A DNA stretch of 64,000 bases from Lachnospiraceae bacterium (lineage in GTDB: Bacteria > Bacillota > Clostridia > Lachnospirales > Lachnospiraceae): NCBI GenBank assembly GCA_910574715.1, contig CAJTCH010000002.1:70688-134687 (forward strand), given 5' to 3'. The notes under the pieces were generated by a model. It had not been told where the DNA came from. It ran no database searches and saw only the letters and a list, made by a program, of their open reading frames with translations. Within the stretch, counting starts at the first letter, position 1, and every line of letters starts with the position of its first letter. This document shows positions 15,568 through 24,530 of this stretch, piece after piece. A program made the translations under genes and the position numbers.

Positions 15568-18339
15568 TTATGCAAAATAATCCATCTGTTCCACAACTTC
15601 GCCGAAACGCAGATATTCTCTCGGCACTCTCTTGCCGAAGCTGCAGATAAATTCATAGTTGAACCGGTCTGACAGGCTGCTTAATTCATCCACGGTGATC
15701 CGCTCCCCGCCGTCTTCCCCGATCAGCACTGCCTTATCTCCGAACTGCACATCTTCAATATCCGTTACATCCACCATGAACTGGTCCATGCACACACGGC
15801 CGATGATCGGCGCCTTCTTTCCATGGATCAGCACATATCCCTGGTTCGACAGGCTCCTTGAGTAGCCGTCCCCGTAACCCACCGGAATCGTGGCGACCCT
15901 GGTAGGCCTTGCCGCTGTGAATGTTCCCCCATAGCTCACCGGCGTACCTGCCTCCACCCATTTCACATGAGTCACATGGCTTAGAAGCTCCATCGCCGGC
16001 CGAAGAGGGACGTTGCCCTTCTTAACCTCCTCAGACGGATACAGTCCGTAGGTCGCGATCCCGGCTCTCACCAGATCCATATTCGCTTCCTTAACATCTA
16101 TGATCCCGGCGCTGTTGGAACTGTGGTGGTATCGGATCCTGACCGACCTTCTCTCAAGCGCCTTCTTCATCCAGAGATAGTCTTCTATCTGCTTCCTTGT
16201 AAATGCCTTCTCAGCCTCATCCGCTTTCGCAAAATGCGTATACATGCCCTCCACCACAAGATTCGGCATCTGGATAATGTCCCTGATATAATCCGCGCTC
16301 TCTTCACAGACCGGGAAACCGAGACGCGACATACCCGTATCCACCTTGATATGGATGTATGCCTGCTTCCCCATGCGTACCGCCAGGTCGGATACCCGCT
16401 TTGCCATATCCTTCCTATAGACCGTCATGCGGATCTCTTCATCGATCATCTCACACCACTGCTCCGGGAAGATACAGCCCAGCACCAGAAGCGGTTTGGT
16501 GATCCCGCCTTTTCTTAAGACCACCGCCTCATCAAGCGCCGCCAGCGCATATCCCCAGATATACTCTTTACTCTCCAGAAATCTTGCGATCTGCAGCGCG
16601 CCGTGTCCATAACCGTCGGATTTGATCACGCTGATAATCTGCACGCCGTCTTCCAAATTCTGCTTCATCATCTCCATATTATACTCGATCGCATCCAGAT
16701 CGATCCTTGCACATACCCTGCTGTAAATCTTCAGGGCGTCTGACGTATGCTCCGGCAAAGGACCGGCGTCGCCGGACCGGAAGCGTCTCTTATGAACGAT
16801 GATTCCGGGTCTCCCTTTGGGGTCCTCTCCCTCCAGGCTTCTGAATGCTTCGCTTAAATAAGTCAGCAAATCTCCTGCCATAACACTGTAGCTTCCCTTT
16901 GCCGCACGCGCAAGGTCCCCTGAACGGCCGTGAAGATATGTCCCAAGCGCCGCTGCACTGTGGCTTTGAAGCCCCTGAGCCATCAGACCCGCGATCACCC
17001 CTGCCAGCACATCACCGGCTCCTGCCTTCGCCATAGACGCATTCCCCGACTGATTCACACAGATCCCTTCTTGCGGCGACACTGCCGCCGTCCTTGAATC
17101 CTTGAGTACACAGGTGCAGCCGAATCTGTCCGTATATCCCTCAAGGATCCGCATCCTGTCTTCCTTAAGCTCTTCTATGCTTCTTCCCGTCAGCCTGGAC
17201 ATCTCCTTCATATGGGGCGTCAGCACAAGACCGCATCCTGTGCGTCCGGATGGATCCGCGCATTCTCTCAGATATTCCGGATGCCCGGCCAGGATATTCA
17301 GACCATCCGCATCGATCAGACACGGAACCTTTCTTCCTTCCAGAGTCTTCTTCACAAGCTTCTGCGATACTTCGCCGGTCCCGATCCCTGAACCAATACA
17401 GATCACATCCGCCCATTCAAGTAATTCCAGAAGCTCCTCCTCCTGATAATCCGTATAGGAAGTAATGATCGCCTCAGGTAGCTGCTGCTGGAGGATCATC
17501 CGGTTCTCTTCCGGTGTATAGATCCGCACCAGGCCTGCGCCCGCAAGATATGCCGCCCTGGCATTCAGATATGCTGCGCCCGACATTCCTTTGCTGCCCG
17601 CGATCACCAGAAGCTTCCCGTAAGTCCCTTTATTCGAATCTGCCTTCCGTATCGGCAGCATGGCACGGTAGTCCTCCTCGTCACAGGCATACGCCATCTG
17701 ATACTCCTCAGCAAGCTGTTCTGTATGTATCCCCACATCCGCCGTATGTACCCATCCTGCATACTCACTGCCCGGATAGAATACAAGTCCCAGTTTTTCC
17801 AACTGGAACGTTACCGTGAGATCCGCCTGAAAGGCTTCCCCCAGCACGCAGCCCGTATCCGCCGATATCCCCGACGGCAGGTCAACGGCGAATTTGACCG
17901 CCTTTGCTTCATTCATCTTCCTCAGCACATCTGCGTATTTCCCCGTGATCTTGCGGCAAAGACCCACACCAAAGACTGCGTCTATGATGATACTATATTC
18001 ATCTTCTATATATTCGTTGCATATTTTGCCGCCGATTTCCTGAAACCATTCGATCTGCTGCCTTGTCTCCTGTGTACAATGGGATTCATCGCCTACAAAA
18101 CAGACCCTTGCATGATATCCTTTTCGAAGGAGAAGCCTTGCGATCGCAAACCCGTCTCCTCCGTTATTCCCGGAACCGCACACAATACAGGCCTTCGTAA
18201 GATCGAACCTCTCTTCTTCCATCACCTCTACGCAGGCCCTGGCAGCGCGCTCCATCAACTTAAGCGACGGGATACCTGCCTTATGTATCGTATACTGGTC
18301 CGCCCTCTTCATCTGAGAGCCGTCTGCCAGATATCTCAT
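15568..18339 (-). CDS. alr: Trifunctional fusion: NAD(P)HX epimerase - NAD(P)HX dehydratase - alanine racemase
   Basis: A single 923-codon frame joins two normally separate proteins. Residues 1-220 form the YjeF_N epimerase (IVCGSGNNGGDGFAIARLL) and about 225-505 the ADP-dependent dehydratase (KADSNKGTYGKLLVIAGSKG, with KAGAGDVLAGVIAG near 440); together they repair damaged NAD(P)H hydrates. After a 35-residue linker, residues 540-923 are a full alanine racemase making D-alanine for the cell wall, with PLP lysine in VIKSDGYGHGA (about 571) and catalytic tyrosine in PVSYGGTF. I found no stop or frameshift across the join. ATG 18339 has AGGAGG 8 bases upstream; the GTG at 18348 overlaps that site. 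Confidence 0.93.
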   Translation of the reverse strand: MRYLADGSQMKRADQYTIHKAGIPSLKLMERAARACVEVMEEERFDLTKACIVCGSGNNGGDGFAIARLLLRKGYHARVCFVGDESHCTQETRQQIEWFQEIGGKICNEYIEDEYSIIIDAVFGVGLCRKITGKYADVLRKMNEAKAVKFAVDLPSGISADTGCVLGEAFQADLTVTFQLEKLGLVFYPGSEYAGWVHTADVGIHTEQLAEEYQMAYACDEEDYRAMLPIRKADSNKGTYGKLLVIAGSKGMSGAAYLNARAAYLAGAGLVRIYTPEENRMILQQQLPEAIITSYTDYQEEELLELLEWADVICIGSGIGTGEVSQKLVKKTLEGRKVPCLIDADGLNILAGHPEYLRECADPSGRTGCGLVLTPHMKEMSRLTGRSIEELKEDRMRILEGYTDRFGCTCVLKDSRTAAVSPQEGICVNQSGNASMAKAGAGDVLAGVIAGLMAQGLQSHSAAALGTYLHGRSGDLARAAKGSYSVMAGDLLTYLSEAFRSLEGEDPKGRPGIIVHKRRFRSGDAGPLPEHTSDALKIYSRVCARIDLDAIEYNMEMMKQNLEDGVQIISVIKSDGYGHGALQIARFLESKEYIWGYALAALDEAVVLRKGGITKPLLVLGCIFPEQWCEMIDEEIRMTVYRKDMAKRVSDLAVRMGKQAYIHIKVDTGMSRLGFPVCEESADYIRDIIQMPNLVVEGMYTHFAKADEAEKAFTRKQIEDYLWMKKALERRSVRIRYHHSSNSAGIIDVKEANMDLVRAGIATYGLYPSEEVKKGNVPLRPAMELLSHVTHVKWVEAGTPVSYGGTFTAARPTRVATIPVGYGDGYSRSLSNQGYVLIHGKKAPIIGRVCMDQFMVDVTDIEDVQFGDKAVLIGEDGGERITVDELSSLSDRFNYEFICSFGKRVPREYLRFGEVVEQMDYFA

Positions 18340-18365
18340 CTCCCACACCTCCTGTCTCTTGCAGT

Positions 18366-18416
18366 AAAAAGGACGTGTAACCCTGCCTGCACGTACATGC
18401 TGTTATTACACGCCTT
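18366..18416 (-). terminator. Terminator of rex
   Basis: On the minus strand AAGGCGTGTAA (18416-18406) pairs with TTACACGTCCTT with one bulge and is followed by TTTTA. It separates rex from the downstream fusion gene. Confidence 0.75.
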
Positions 18417-18427
18417 GATCCTTGCTA

Positions 18428-19069
18428 TTATTTGTGTTCTTCGTTATACCGGCTGATCTTGTAGGATAGCTGCATCAAGCTCTCTGACAAGTGCACATTC
18501 TCAACAATAATGTGTTCAGGCAGGTTCAGATCTGTATGGGCAAAATTCCAGATAGCCCTCACACCGTTCTCTACCAGGATATTCGCCACCTCGATCGCCT
18601 TCTCCTTGGGTATGGTCAATGCCGCGATCTCTACTTCATTCTCACGCACAAACTCACCCAGCTCGTCTAACATCCTCACCGGAACACCTCGGATCGACAC
18701 GCCCTGGAGCCTTGGGTTCACATCAAAGATCCCCTTCAGGATGAAGCCCCTCTTCTCAAATGCGGCGTAATTCGCCAACGCCTGCCCCAGATTACCAGCC
18801 CCGATGATGATCATGTGATGATCTTCTTCCAATCCTAAGATCTTGCCGATCTCTGTATATAAATACTTTACATTATATCCGTATCCCTGCTGCCCGAACC
18901 CTCCGAAATTATTAAGATCCTGCCGGATCTGGGATGCCGTCACCTTCATCCGCCTGCTCAGGTCGTTGGACGAGATACGCTCCACCCCATGTTCTAATAA
19001 TTCCCCCAGATACCGGTAATATCTCGGCAGCCTGCGTATGACAGCCTGGGAAATCTCTCTTTCTTCCAA
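18428..19069 (-). CDS. rex: Redox-sensing transcriptional repressor Rex
   Basis: Rex binds DNA when the NADH/NAD ratio is low and lets go when NADH rises, switching on fermentation genes. The 213-aa protein has an N-terminal winged helix (about residues 1-80; SSNDLSRRMKVTASQIRQDL) and a Rossmann domain with GAGNLGQALANYAAF (about 92-106), plus the family FGGFGQQGYGYNV block. Translation most likely begins at TTG 19069, with GGAAGGTGAG upstream. It has its own promoter and terminator. A matching operator is seen in front of the alcohol dehydrogenase gene at 1821-1838. Confidence 0.97.
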   Translation of the reverse strand: MEEREISQAVIRRLPRYYRYLGELLEHGVERISSNDLSRRMKVTASQIRQDLNNFGGFGQQGYGYNVKYLYTEIGKILGLEEDHHMIIIGAGNLGQALANYAAFEKRGFILKGIFDVNPRLQGVSIRGVPVRMLDELGEFVRENEVEIAALTIPKEKAIEVANILVENGVRAIWNFAHTDLNLPEHIIVENVHLSESLMQLSYKISRYNEEHK

Positions 19070-19102
19070 AACTACTCACCTTCCATTTCATATCTAAAAT
19101 TC

Positions 19103-19131
19103 ATTATATAGAATACCGGGATCAAAGTCAA
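19103..19131 (-). promoter_or_regulatory. Promoter of rex
   Basis: On the minus strand TTGACT (19131-19126) and TATAAT (19108-19103) are spaced by 17 bases, 33 bases before the TTG start. Confidence 0.8.
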
Positions 19132-19139
19132 ACTTTTAG

Positions 19140-19167
19140 TTGTATTTTATTCTATTTTCGTTATAAT
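19140..19167 (+). promoter_or_regulatory. Promoter of the ABC-F gene
   Basis: TTGTAT at 19140-19145 and TATAAT at 19162-19167 are spaced by 16 bases. AAAGGAGG follows at 19181-19188, before ATG 19195. The leader is too short to hold the attenuator that precedes many resistance-type ABC-F genes. Confidence 0.7.
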
Positions 19168-19194
19168 GAAAACAAAAGCTAAAAGGAGGATATT

Positions 19195-21117
19195 ATGATA
19201 CTGGCATGTCATGGAATGAACAAATCCTTCGGCGACAACGTGATCGTTGCCGGAGGTTCCTTTCATATAGAAGACCACGAGAAAGCCGCCCTGGTCGGAC
19301 CAAACGGCGCAGGGAAGACCACCCTTTTCAAGATGATCGTAGGGGAACTGCCCTCCGACGGCGGCGATATCACACTGACGCGCGGCAAGACTCTCGGCTA
19401 CCTTGCGCAGCACCAGGAGATGGTAAGCGGCAATACGATCTACGAGGAGGTCAGGCTTGCCAAGGCAGATATCATCGCCATGGAGCAGCAGATCCGCACG
19501 ATCGAGACGGAGCTTAAGCATCTTGAAGGAGATGCTCTGTCCGCACGCCTGAATACCTATCACCGCCTGACGGCGGCATTTGAACAGGAGAACGGATACG
19601 CCTGCGAGAGCGAGATCACCGGTGTATTGAAGGGGCTGGGATTTTGCGAGGATGATTTCTCCAAACCGGTAGATACCCTCTCCGGCGGTCAGAAGACCCG
19701 TGTCTCCCTGGGGAAGCTTCTTCTCACCAGACCGGATATCCTGCTTCTTGACGAGCCTACCAACCACCTGGACTTAAACTCCATCGCCTGGCTTGAGACC
19801 TATCTTCTGAACTATCCGGGCGCCGTGCTGATCGTATCCCATGACCGGTATTTCCTTGACCGCGTCGTCACCAAGGTCCTGGAGATCGAGATGGGGAAGC
19901 TTATGACTTATATGGGCAATTACAGCGAATACGCCGAGAAGAAGCGCCGGCTCAGGGAGGCGCAGCTTAAGGAATATCTGAACCAGCAGCAGGAGATCCG
20001 GCATCACGAGGCTGTGATCGAGAAGCTTCGGTCATTCAACAGGGAGAAGTCTATCAAACGGGCTGAGAGCCGCGAGAAGATGCTTGAGAAGATCACGCCG
20101 GTAGAGAAGCCGGTAGAGATGAATACAGAGATCCATCTGAATCTCGAACCCTCCCGTGAAAGCGGCAATGATGTGCTCTTTGTAGAACACCTAAGCAAAG
20201 CATTTCCCAACCAGGTATTGTTCAGGGATGTTAATTTCGAGCTTCGCCGCGGGGAGCACGTCGCCATCATCGGAGACAACGGGACCGGCAAGACTACCCT
20301 GCTTAAGATCCTGAATCAGGTCATCCCCGCGGATTCCGGAACCTTCACCCTGGGAACCAACGTTGAGATCGGCTATTACGATCAGGAGCACCACGTCCTC
20401 CACATGGAGAAGACCATCTTCGACGAGATCTCGGACGATTACCCGGATCTTACCAACACGAAGATCCGCAATATGCTTGCCGCCTTCCTCTTCACCGGGG
20501 ACGACGTCTTCAAACGGATCGGGGACTTAAGCGGCGGGGAACGCGGGCGTGTTTCTCTTGCCAAGCTGATGCTCTCCAAGGCTAATTTCCTGATCTTGGA
20601 CGAACCTACCAACCACCTGGATATCACCTCCAAGGAGATCCTTGAGAAGGCGCTGAACGACTATACCGGAACGCTCCTCTATGTATCCCACGACCGGTAT
20701 TTTATCAACCAGACGGCTACCCGGATCCTGGATCTGGTCAACCAGACCTTCGTTAATTATATCGGCAATTATGATTATTACCTGGAGAAACGTGAAGAAC
20801 TGACCGCCGTCTATGCAGGCGGAACAGAAGACGCCTCTGACTCTGTATCTTCGGAAACAGTATCCGAGTCAAAGCTTAGCTGGCAGGAGCAAAAAGAAGC
20901 GAACGCCAGAGCACGCAAACGCCAAAACGACTTGAAGAAGACGGAAGAGCGCATCACCAGGCTTGAGGAACGGGACGCAGAGATCGACGGGATGATGACA
21001 CTGGAAGAAATATTTACCAATTCCGTCAGATGCCAGGAGTTGGCAGATGAGAAGGCTTCGATCGCAGAAGAGTTGGAAGTGCTGTACGAACAGTGGGAAC
21101 ACTTAAGTGACGTATAA
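19195..21117 (+). CDS. ABC-F family ATPase (YdiF-like)
   Basis: Soluble twin-ATPase proteins that act on the ribosome, either in translation control or antibiotic protection. The 640-aa protein has two nucleotide-binding domains: Walker A GPNGAGKTT (about residue 35) with LSGGQKTR (about 163), and GDNGTGKTT (about 360) with LSGGERGR (about 444). Both have the EPTNHLD Walker B form of the subfamily. A linker rich in Arg/Glu joins them and a coiled-coil C-terminal extension follows (about 555-640). There are no membrane segments. Length and tail fit YdiF/Uup-like housekeeping members better than short resistance types; the exact role is undecided. Confidence 0.93.
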   Translation: MILACHGMNKSFGDNVIVAGGSFHIEDHEKAALVGPNGAGKTTLFKMIVGELPSDGGDITLTRGKTLGYLAQHQEMVSGNTIYEEVRLAKADIIAMEQQIRTIETELKHLEGDALSARLNTYHRLTAAFEQENGYACESEITGVLKGLGFCEDDFSKPVDTLSGGQKTRVSLGKLLLTRPDILLLDEPTNHLDLNSIAWLETYLLNYPGAVLIVSHDRYFLDRVVTKVLEIEMGKLMTYMGNYSEYAEKKRRLREAQLKEYLNQQQEIRHHEAVIEKLRSFNREKSIKRAESREKMLEKITPVEKPVEMNTEIHLNLEPSRESGNDVLFVEHLSKAFPNQVLFRDVNFELRRGEHVAIIGDNGTGKTTLLKILNQVIPADSGTFTLGTNVEIGYYDQEHHVLHMEKTIFDEISDDYPDLTNTKIRNMLAAFLFTGDDVFKRIGDLSGGERGRVSLAKLMLSKANFLILDEPTNHLDITSKEILEKALNDYTGTLLYVSHDRYFINQTATRILDLVNQTFVNYIGNYDYYLEKREELTAVYAGGTEDASDSVSSETVSESKLSWQEQKEANARARKRQNDLKKTEERITRLEERDAEIDGMMTLEEIFTNSVRCQELADEKASIAEELEVLYEQWEHLSDV

Positions 21118-21127
21118 AATCTTAATT

Positions 21128-21162
21128 GGGGACGCAGTAAAATGATGTTTTACTGCGTCCCC
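21128..21162. terminator. GGGGACGCAGTAAAA palindrome, bidirectional terminator (copy 1)
   Basis: A perfect 15-base inverted repeat (21128-21142 and 21148-21162) with a 5-base loop lies between the convergent ABC-F and flavodoxin genes. Its core GGGACGCAGTAAA recurs at 22569-22606. The A/T ends of the stem can serve as U tract in either direction. Confidence 0.7.
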
Positions 21163-21169
21163 ATATCTC

Positions 21170-21886
21170 TTATCCTTCTGCTTTCTTCTTCCACGGCCGT
21201 TCCTTGTCAAGCCATCCCTTTTCCTTCCAATATGCCTGATCCACAGGGTTCATCCCCTTCTGATGCATACGGCGCATGATATAGAACAGCAGCCTGGTCT
21301 TGATCCCCGGAACCACCTGATCCGTCTCTCTGGTGAGCTTCAAGGAGAGCTTGTCAACATCCTGAAGGATCTTCTCCTTGACCGGCATAGACACACCTTC
21401 CCAGCACGTTGCCGCAACTGCAGGCCCATAAGAATAGATCCTGCCTACGCCCCAGAAGAGCAGGCTCCCTTTCATATCCTTTAATGTAGACTTCATGCCT
21501 CCCCCTGCGCCCGTCGTAATACACACTGCCTGCTTGGTGAACATCCTCTCCTCCGGCCTGTGCACCATGAAACGATACCCATAGTGATCCAGCAGCGCCT
21601 TCATGGCTCCCGTCACATGCAGCACATGGACCGGCGACGTAAATACCAGCAGATCCGCCTCATCGATCATACGGGTCACCCGCTTCATATACATCAGGTA
21701 ATCCGGGCATCTCTTCTCGCTCTCCGTAATGCATGCGGCGCATCCCCGGCAGAATTCCGGCATATCCTTGGGGAGAAACAATTCAATGATCTGATCCTCA
21801 TTCTCCGCTATCCTCTCAATCACCAGTTTCCCAACATGATAGCTTGATCCCTGCCTTAGCGTGCCGTTAATCATCAGTATTTTCAT
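21170..21886 (-). CDS. Flavodoxin-family NAD(P)H:FMN oxidoreductase
   Basis: The 238-aa protein starts with the flavodoxin-like FMN phosphate loop (MKILMINGTLRQGSSY) and continues with FCRGCAACITESEKRCP, a cysteine-containing insertion seen in many anaerobe iron-sulfur flavoproteins and reductases. ADLLVFTSPVHVLHVTGAMKALLDH is the second flavin contact region. A hydrophobic and basic C-terminal part (about 185-238) extends beyond the core. The gene is alone between two GGGACGCAGTAAA palindromes. The substrate is unknown; the Cys cluster may simply be structural. Confidence 0.82.
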   Translation of the reverse strand: MKILMINGTLRQGSSYHVGKLVIERIAENEDQIIELFLPKDMPEFCRGCAACITESEKRCPDYLMYMKRVTRMIDEADLLVFTSPVHVLHVTGAMKALLDHYGYRFMVHRPEERMFTKQAVCITTGAGGGMKSTLKDMKGSLLFWGVGRIYSYGPAVAATCWEGVSMPVKEKILQDVDKLSLKLTRETDQVVPGIKTRLLFYIMRRMHQKGMNPVDQAYWKEKGWLDKERPWKKKAEG

Positions 21887-22021
21887 CTTGCCTTGTTCTC
21901 CCTTCTTCTTAAATCGTACGTCCTGTCACACCTTATCTATTGACTGCAGGCATACGCCTGCTTATCTGCATTTTTTAATTATATCACATTGAAATCTTTT
22001 TCACCACATAAAAATAAATAT

Positions 22022-22087
22022 GGAAAGCTGACTTGACATATCATCGTTTATCCCTTATAATGAAAATACGGAAAGCAAACTTTACAT
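22022..22087 (+). promoter_or_regulatory. Promoter with paired 18-bp direct repeats upstream of the small membrane protein gene
   Basis: TTGACA at 22033-22038 and TATAAT at 22056-22061 with 17-base spacing form a strong sigma-A promoter. GGAAAGCNNACTTNACAT occurs at 22022-22039 and again at 22070-22087, identical at 15 of 18 bases and 48 bases apart. One copy covers the -35 and the other lies just after the start site, as expected for a repressor binding two sites. Confidence 0.7.
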
Positions 22088-22114
22088 CATAAGTATGATT
22101 CAGGAGGAACTGCT

Positions 22115-22546
22115 ATGAAAACCACTCAAAAGAAAGTCTACATGCTGATCACCGGCGTCCTGTTATACGGTATCGGCTTCTGTTTAAAGTGTATGCACAT
22201 CTTCAACAGCAGATGGATCATTCTCTGCCTGTCCCTGATGCATTACGGCGGGATGCTCCTATCCCTTTTCGCTGTCAATTACTTCGGCACAACTTACCAA
22301 TATGAGAAATATCCGGAAGAAAGCAAGCAGACGCTCATAGATCTGAACGACGAACGAACCAAGAGTATACATAATCTGGCCAAGGCGCGGACCTTCAACA
22401 TTATGACCTATGTGCTGATGCTCCTTCCCGCCGTTCTGATCGACCTGAAGGCCGGCCTTGTCGGAATCATCGGCGCGGGAGCAGCACTGCTTATATTCGG
22501 CATCTCCTATGCATTCTTCCTTGCCAAATATAAGAAAGAGCTGTGA
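22115..22546 (+). CDS. Small four-helix membrane protein of unknown function
   Basis: The 143-aa product has four predicted membrane helices (about residues 8-27, 34-55, 93-112 and 116-136) and a charged cytoplasmic-looking loop (about 58-90; YEKYPEESKQTLIDLNDERTK). AGGAGG lies 8 bases before the ATG. It has its own strong promoter with a candidate double operator and ends before a GGGACGCAGTAAA palindrome. I do not recognise a family with a known role. Confidence 0.75.
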   Translation: MKTTQKKVYMLITGVLLYGIGFCLKCMHIFNSRWIILCLSLMHYGGMLLSLFAVNYFGTTYQYEKYPEESKQTLIDLNDERTKSIHNLAKARTFNIMTYVLMLLPAVLIDLKAGLVGIIGAGAALLIFGISYAFFLAKYKKEL

Positions 22547-22568
22547 ATGGGTACAGGACATTCATCAA

Positions 22569-22606
22569 TTTGGGACGCAGTAAACTTCCATTTACTACGT
22601 CCCAAA
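22569..22606. terminator. GGGACGCAGTAAA palindrome, bidirectional terminator (copy 2)
   Basis: TTTGGGACGCAGTAAA at 22569-22584 pairs with 22591-22606 with one mismatch. It lies between the convergent small membrane protein gene and icd. The core is shared with the palindrome at 21128-21162. Confidence 0.7.
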
Positions 22607-22617
22607 TCGCAGATTAA

Positions 22618-23814
22618 TTACATCTTCCCGGCTATCGCCTTTATAAATTCTTCACTGTTCAGCACTACCGGATTCTTGATCGTCGTGATCAGAGCCAGAT
22701 CCTTCGTCATCTTTCCTTCTTCGATCGTATCAATAGTCGCCTTCTCAAGCCGGTCGGCAAATTCCATCAATTCCTGATTCCCATCCAATTCTCCGCGTTT
22801 CCTAAGCGCTCCGCTCCATGCGAATATCGTCGCAACCGAATTGGTTGAAGTCTCTTCTCCTTCAAGATGCTTATAATAATGACGCTGTACCGTTCCATGG
22901 GCAGCCTCATACTCGTAATACCCATCCGGGGACACCAGTACCGACGTCATCATGGCAAGCGAACCGAACGCCGATGAGATCATATCGCTCATCACGTCTC
23001 CGTCATAGTTCTTGCAGGCCCAGATATAGCCGCCCTCAGACTTCATCACACGCGCCACCGCATCATCGATCAGCGTATAGAAATATGTGATGCCTGCCGC
23101 CTCGAACTTCTCCTTATATTCCTCATCAAAGATCTCCTGGAAAATATCCTTGAAGGTGTGATCGTACTTTTTGGAGATCGTATCCTTAGTGGCAAACCAC
23201 AGATCCTGCTTAATATCCAGCGCATAGTTAAAACAGCTCCTTGCAAAGCTCTCAATGGACTGGCTGATATTATGCATTCCCTGAACTATACCCGCGCTGT
23301 CAAAATCATGAACCAGCTCTCTCGTCTCCGATCCGTCCTCTGCCGTATATACCAGTTCCACCTTGCCGGCGCCCGGAATCTTCATCTCCGACCCCTTGTA
23401 CACATCCCCGTAGGCATGCCTCGCGATCGTGATCGGCTTCTTCCAGTTTCGCACGCACGGCTCAATCCCCTCCACTACGATCGGAGCGCGGAATACAGTC
23501 CCGTCAAGGATCGCACGGATTGTCCCGTTAGGGCTCTTCCACATCTCTTTTAAGTCATACTCCGTCATACGCGCCGCATTGGGAGTGATCGTCGCACACT
23601 TCACTGCTACCTTATATTTCTTCGTCGCATTCGCAGAATCGACCGTCACCTGATCGTCCGTCTCATTCCTGTGCTCAAGCCCCAGGTCGTAATATTCCGT
23701 ATTCAGCTCTATAAACGGCTCCAACAGATGATCCTTGATCATCTTCCACAAGATACGGGTCATCTCGTCTCCATCCATCTCTACGATCGGTGTGTTCATC
23801 TTAATCTTTGCCAT
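22618..23814 (-). CDS. icd: NADP-dependent isocitrate dehydrogenase (eukaryote-like subfamily)
   Basis: Oxidises isocitrate to 2-oxoglutarate and CO2, here most likely to supply glutamate. The 398-aa length and motifs [38 protein letters not shown] and [12 protein letters not shown] are those of the NADP-dependent homodimeric subfamily found in eukaryotes and many anaerobes. The ATG begins one base after the TAG of the GntR gene, and its ribosome binding site lies in the last GntR codons, so the two are translationally coupled. The upstream Re-citrate synthase gene supplies the pathway context; aconitase is not in this window. Confidence 0.95.
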   Translation of the reverse strand: MAKIKMNTPIVEMDGDEMTRILWKMIKDHLLEPFIELNTEYYDLGLEHRNETDDQVTVDSANATKKYKVAVKCATITPNAARMTEYDLKEMWKSPNGTIRAILDGTVFRAPIVVEGIEPCVRNWKKPITIARHAYGDVYKGSEMKIPGAGKVELVYTAEDGSETRELVHDFDSAGIVQGMHNISQSIESFARSCFNYALDIKQDLWFATKDTISKKYDHTFKDIFQEIFDEEYKEKFEAAGITYFYTLIDDAVARVMKSEGGYIWACKNYDGDVMSDMISSAFGSLAMMTSVLVSPDGYYEYEAAHGTVQRHYYKHLEGEETSTNSVATIFAWSGALRKRGELDGNQELMEFADRLEKATIDTIEEGKMTKDLALITTIKNPVVLNSEEFIKAIAGKM

Positions 23815-23815
23815 G

Positions 23816-24511
23816 CTATATTTCCTCCTGTTCTTCTCTGTTCTCTCTCCTGACCACCTGTTCAGACAGGTGCAGATTCTTCATTACATTCAAAATATGC
23901 CGGTTGGCCAGCTCCTCCGCCAGCTCTCCATCCCGGTCCTTGATCGCCTTCAGGATCTCCCGGTGCTCCTGGATCGATCTTACCGCCCGGTTCTTCTCCC
24001 CTACCGACATAGCTCTCGCCATCTGGACATATTTGTGGAAATCAGACAATACATGCTCAAGTATACGGCTGTTAGAGGCCTCATACAAGACCTTATGGAA
24101 TTTTCCGTCCAGCTCTGTCACCTGTTCTGCCTGTTCCCCGCCCTTCTTCTGCAAATGAAATTCAGACAGCAGCAGCACCTCTTCCAACTCCTCGATCTGT
24201 CTCTCCGTAATATGTTCCGTCGCCCATCGGGCGCACATCCCCTCTAACATTGAACGAATCTTATAGATATCATAGACATCCTTCTGGGTGATCCCTGTAA
24301 CATAGGCGCCTTTATTGGGGATGATGGTCACCAGCCCCTCAAGCTCTAACTGCCTTAACGCCTCTCTCACCGGAGTCCGGCTGACTCCTAATTCCTCCCC
24401 GATAGTAATCTCCCGAAGCTCTTCATGCTCATGATAGACTCCCGACAAGATGTCTTCCCTGAGCCTTTGAAATACTCTCCCCCGCAGCGAGCGGTCATGA
24501 TACTCTTCCAT
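23816..24511 (-). CDS. GntR-family transcriptional regulator (FadR/FCD subfamily)
   Basis: The 231-aa protein has an N-terminal winged helix (about residues 5-70; [23 protein letters not shown]) and a helical FCD ligand domain. An Asp/His set for a bound metal is visible in [18 protein letters not shown] and NRHILN. FCD regulators usually sense small carboxylates. The gene sits between citrate synthase and isocitrate dehydrogenase, so citrate or a relative is an attractive effector, but this is inference. Start: the frame is open to ATG 24565, overlapping the citrate synthase gene by 35 bases; I prefer ATG 24511, which follows AAGGAAGGGCAGGAAGG and keeps the normal domain start. Confidence 0.9.
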   Translation of the reverse strand: MEEYHDRSLRGRVFQRLREDILSGVYHEHEELREITIGEELGVSRTPVREALRQLELEGLVTIIPNKGAYVTGITQKDVYDIYKIRSMLEGMCARWATEHITERQIEELEEVLLLSEFHLQKKGGEQAEQVTELDGKFHKVLYEASNSRILEHVLSDFHKYVQMARAMSVGEKNRAVRSIQEHREILKAIKDRDGELAEELANRHILNVMKNLHLSEQVVRRENREEQEEI

Positions 24512-24530
24512 TCCTTCCTGCCCTTCCTTC

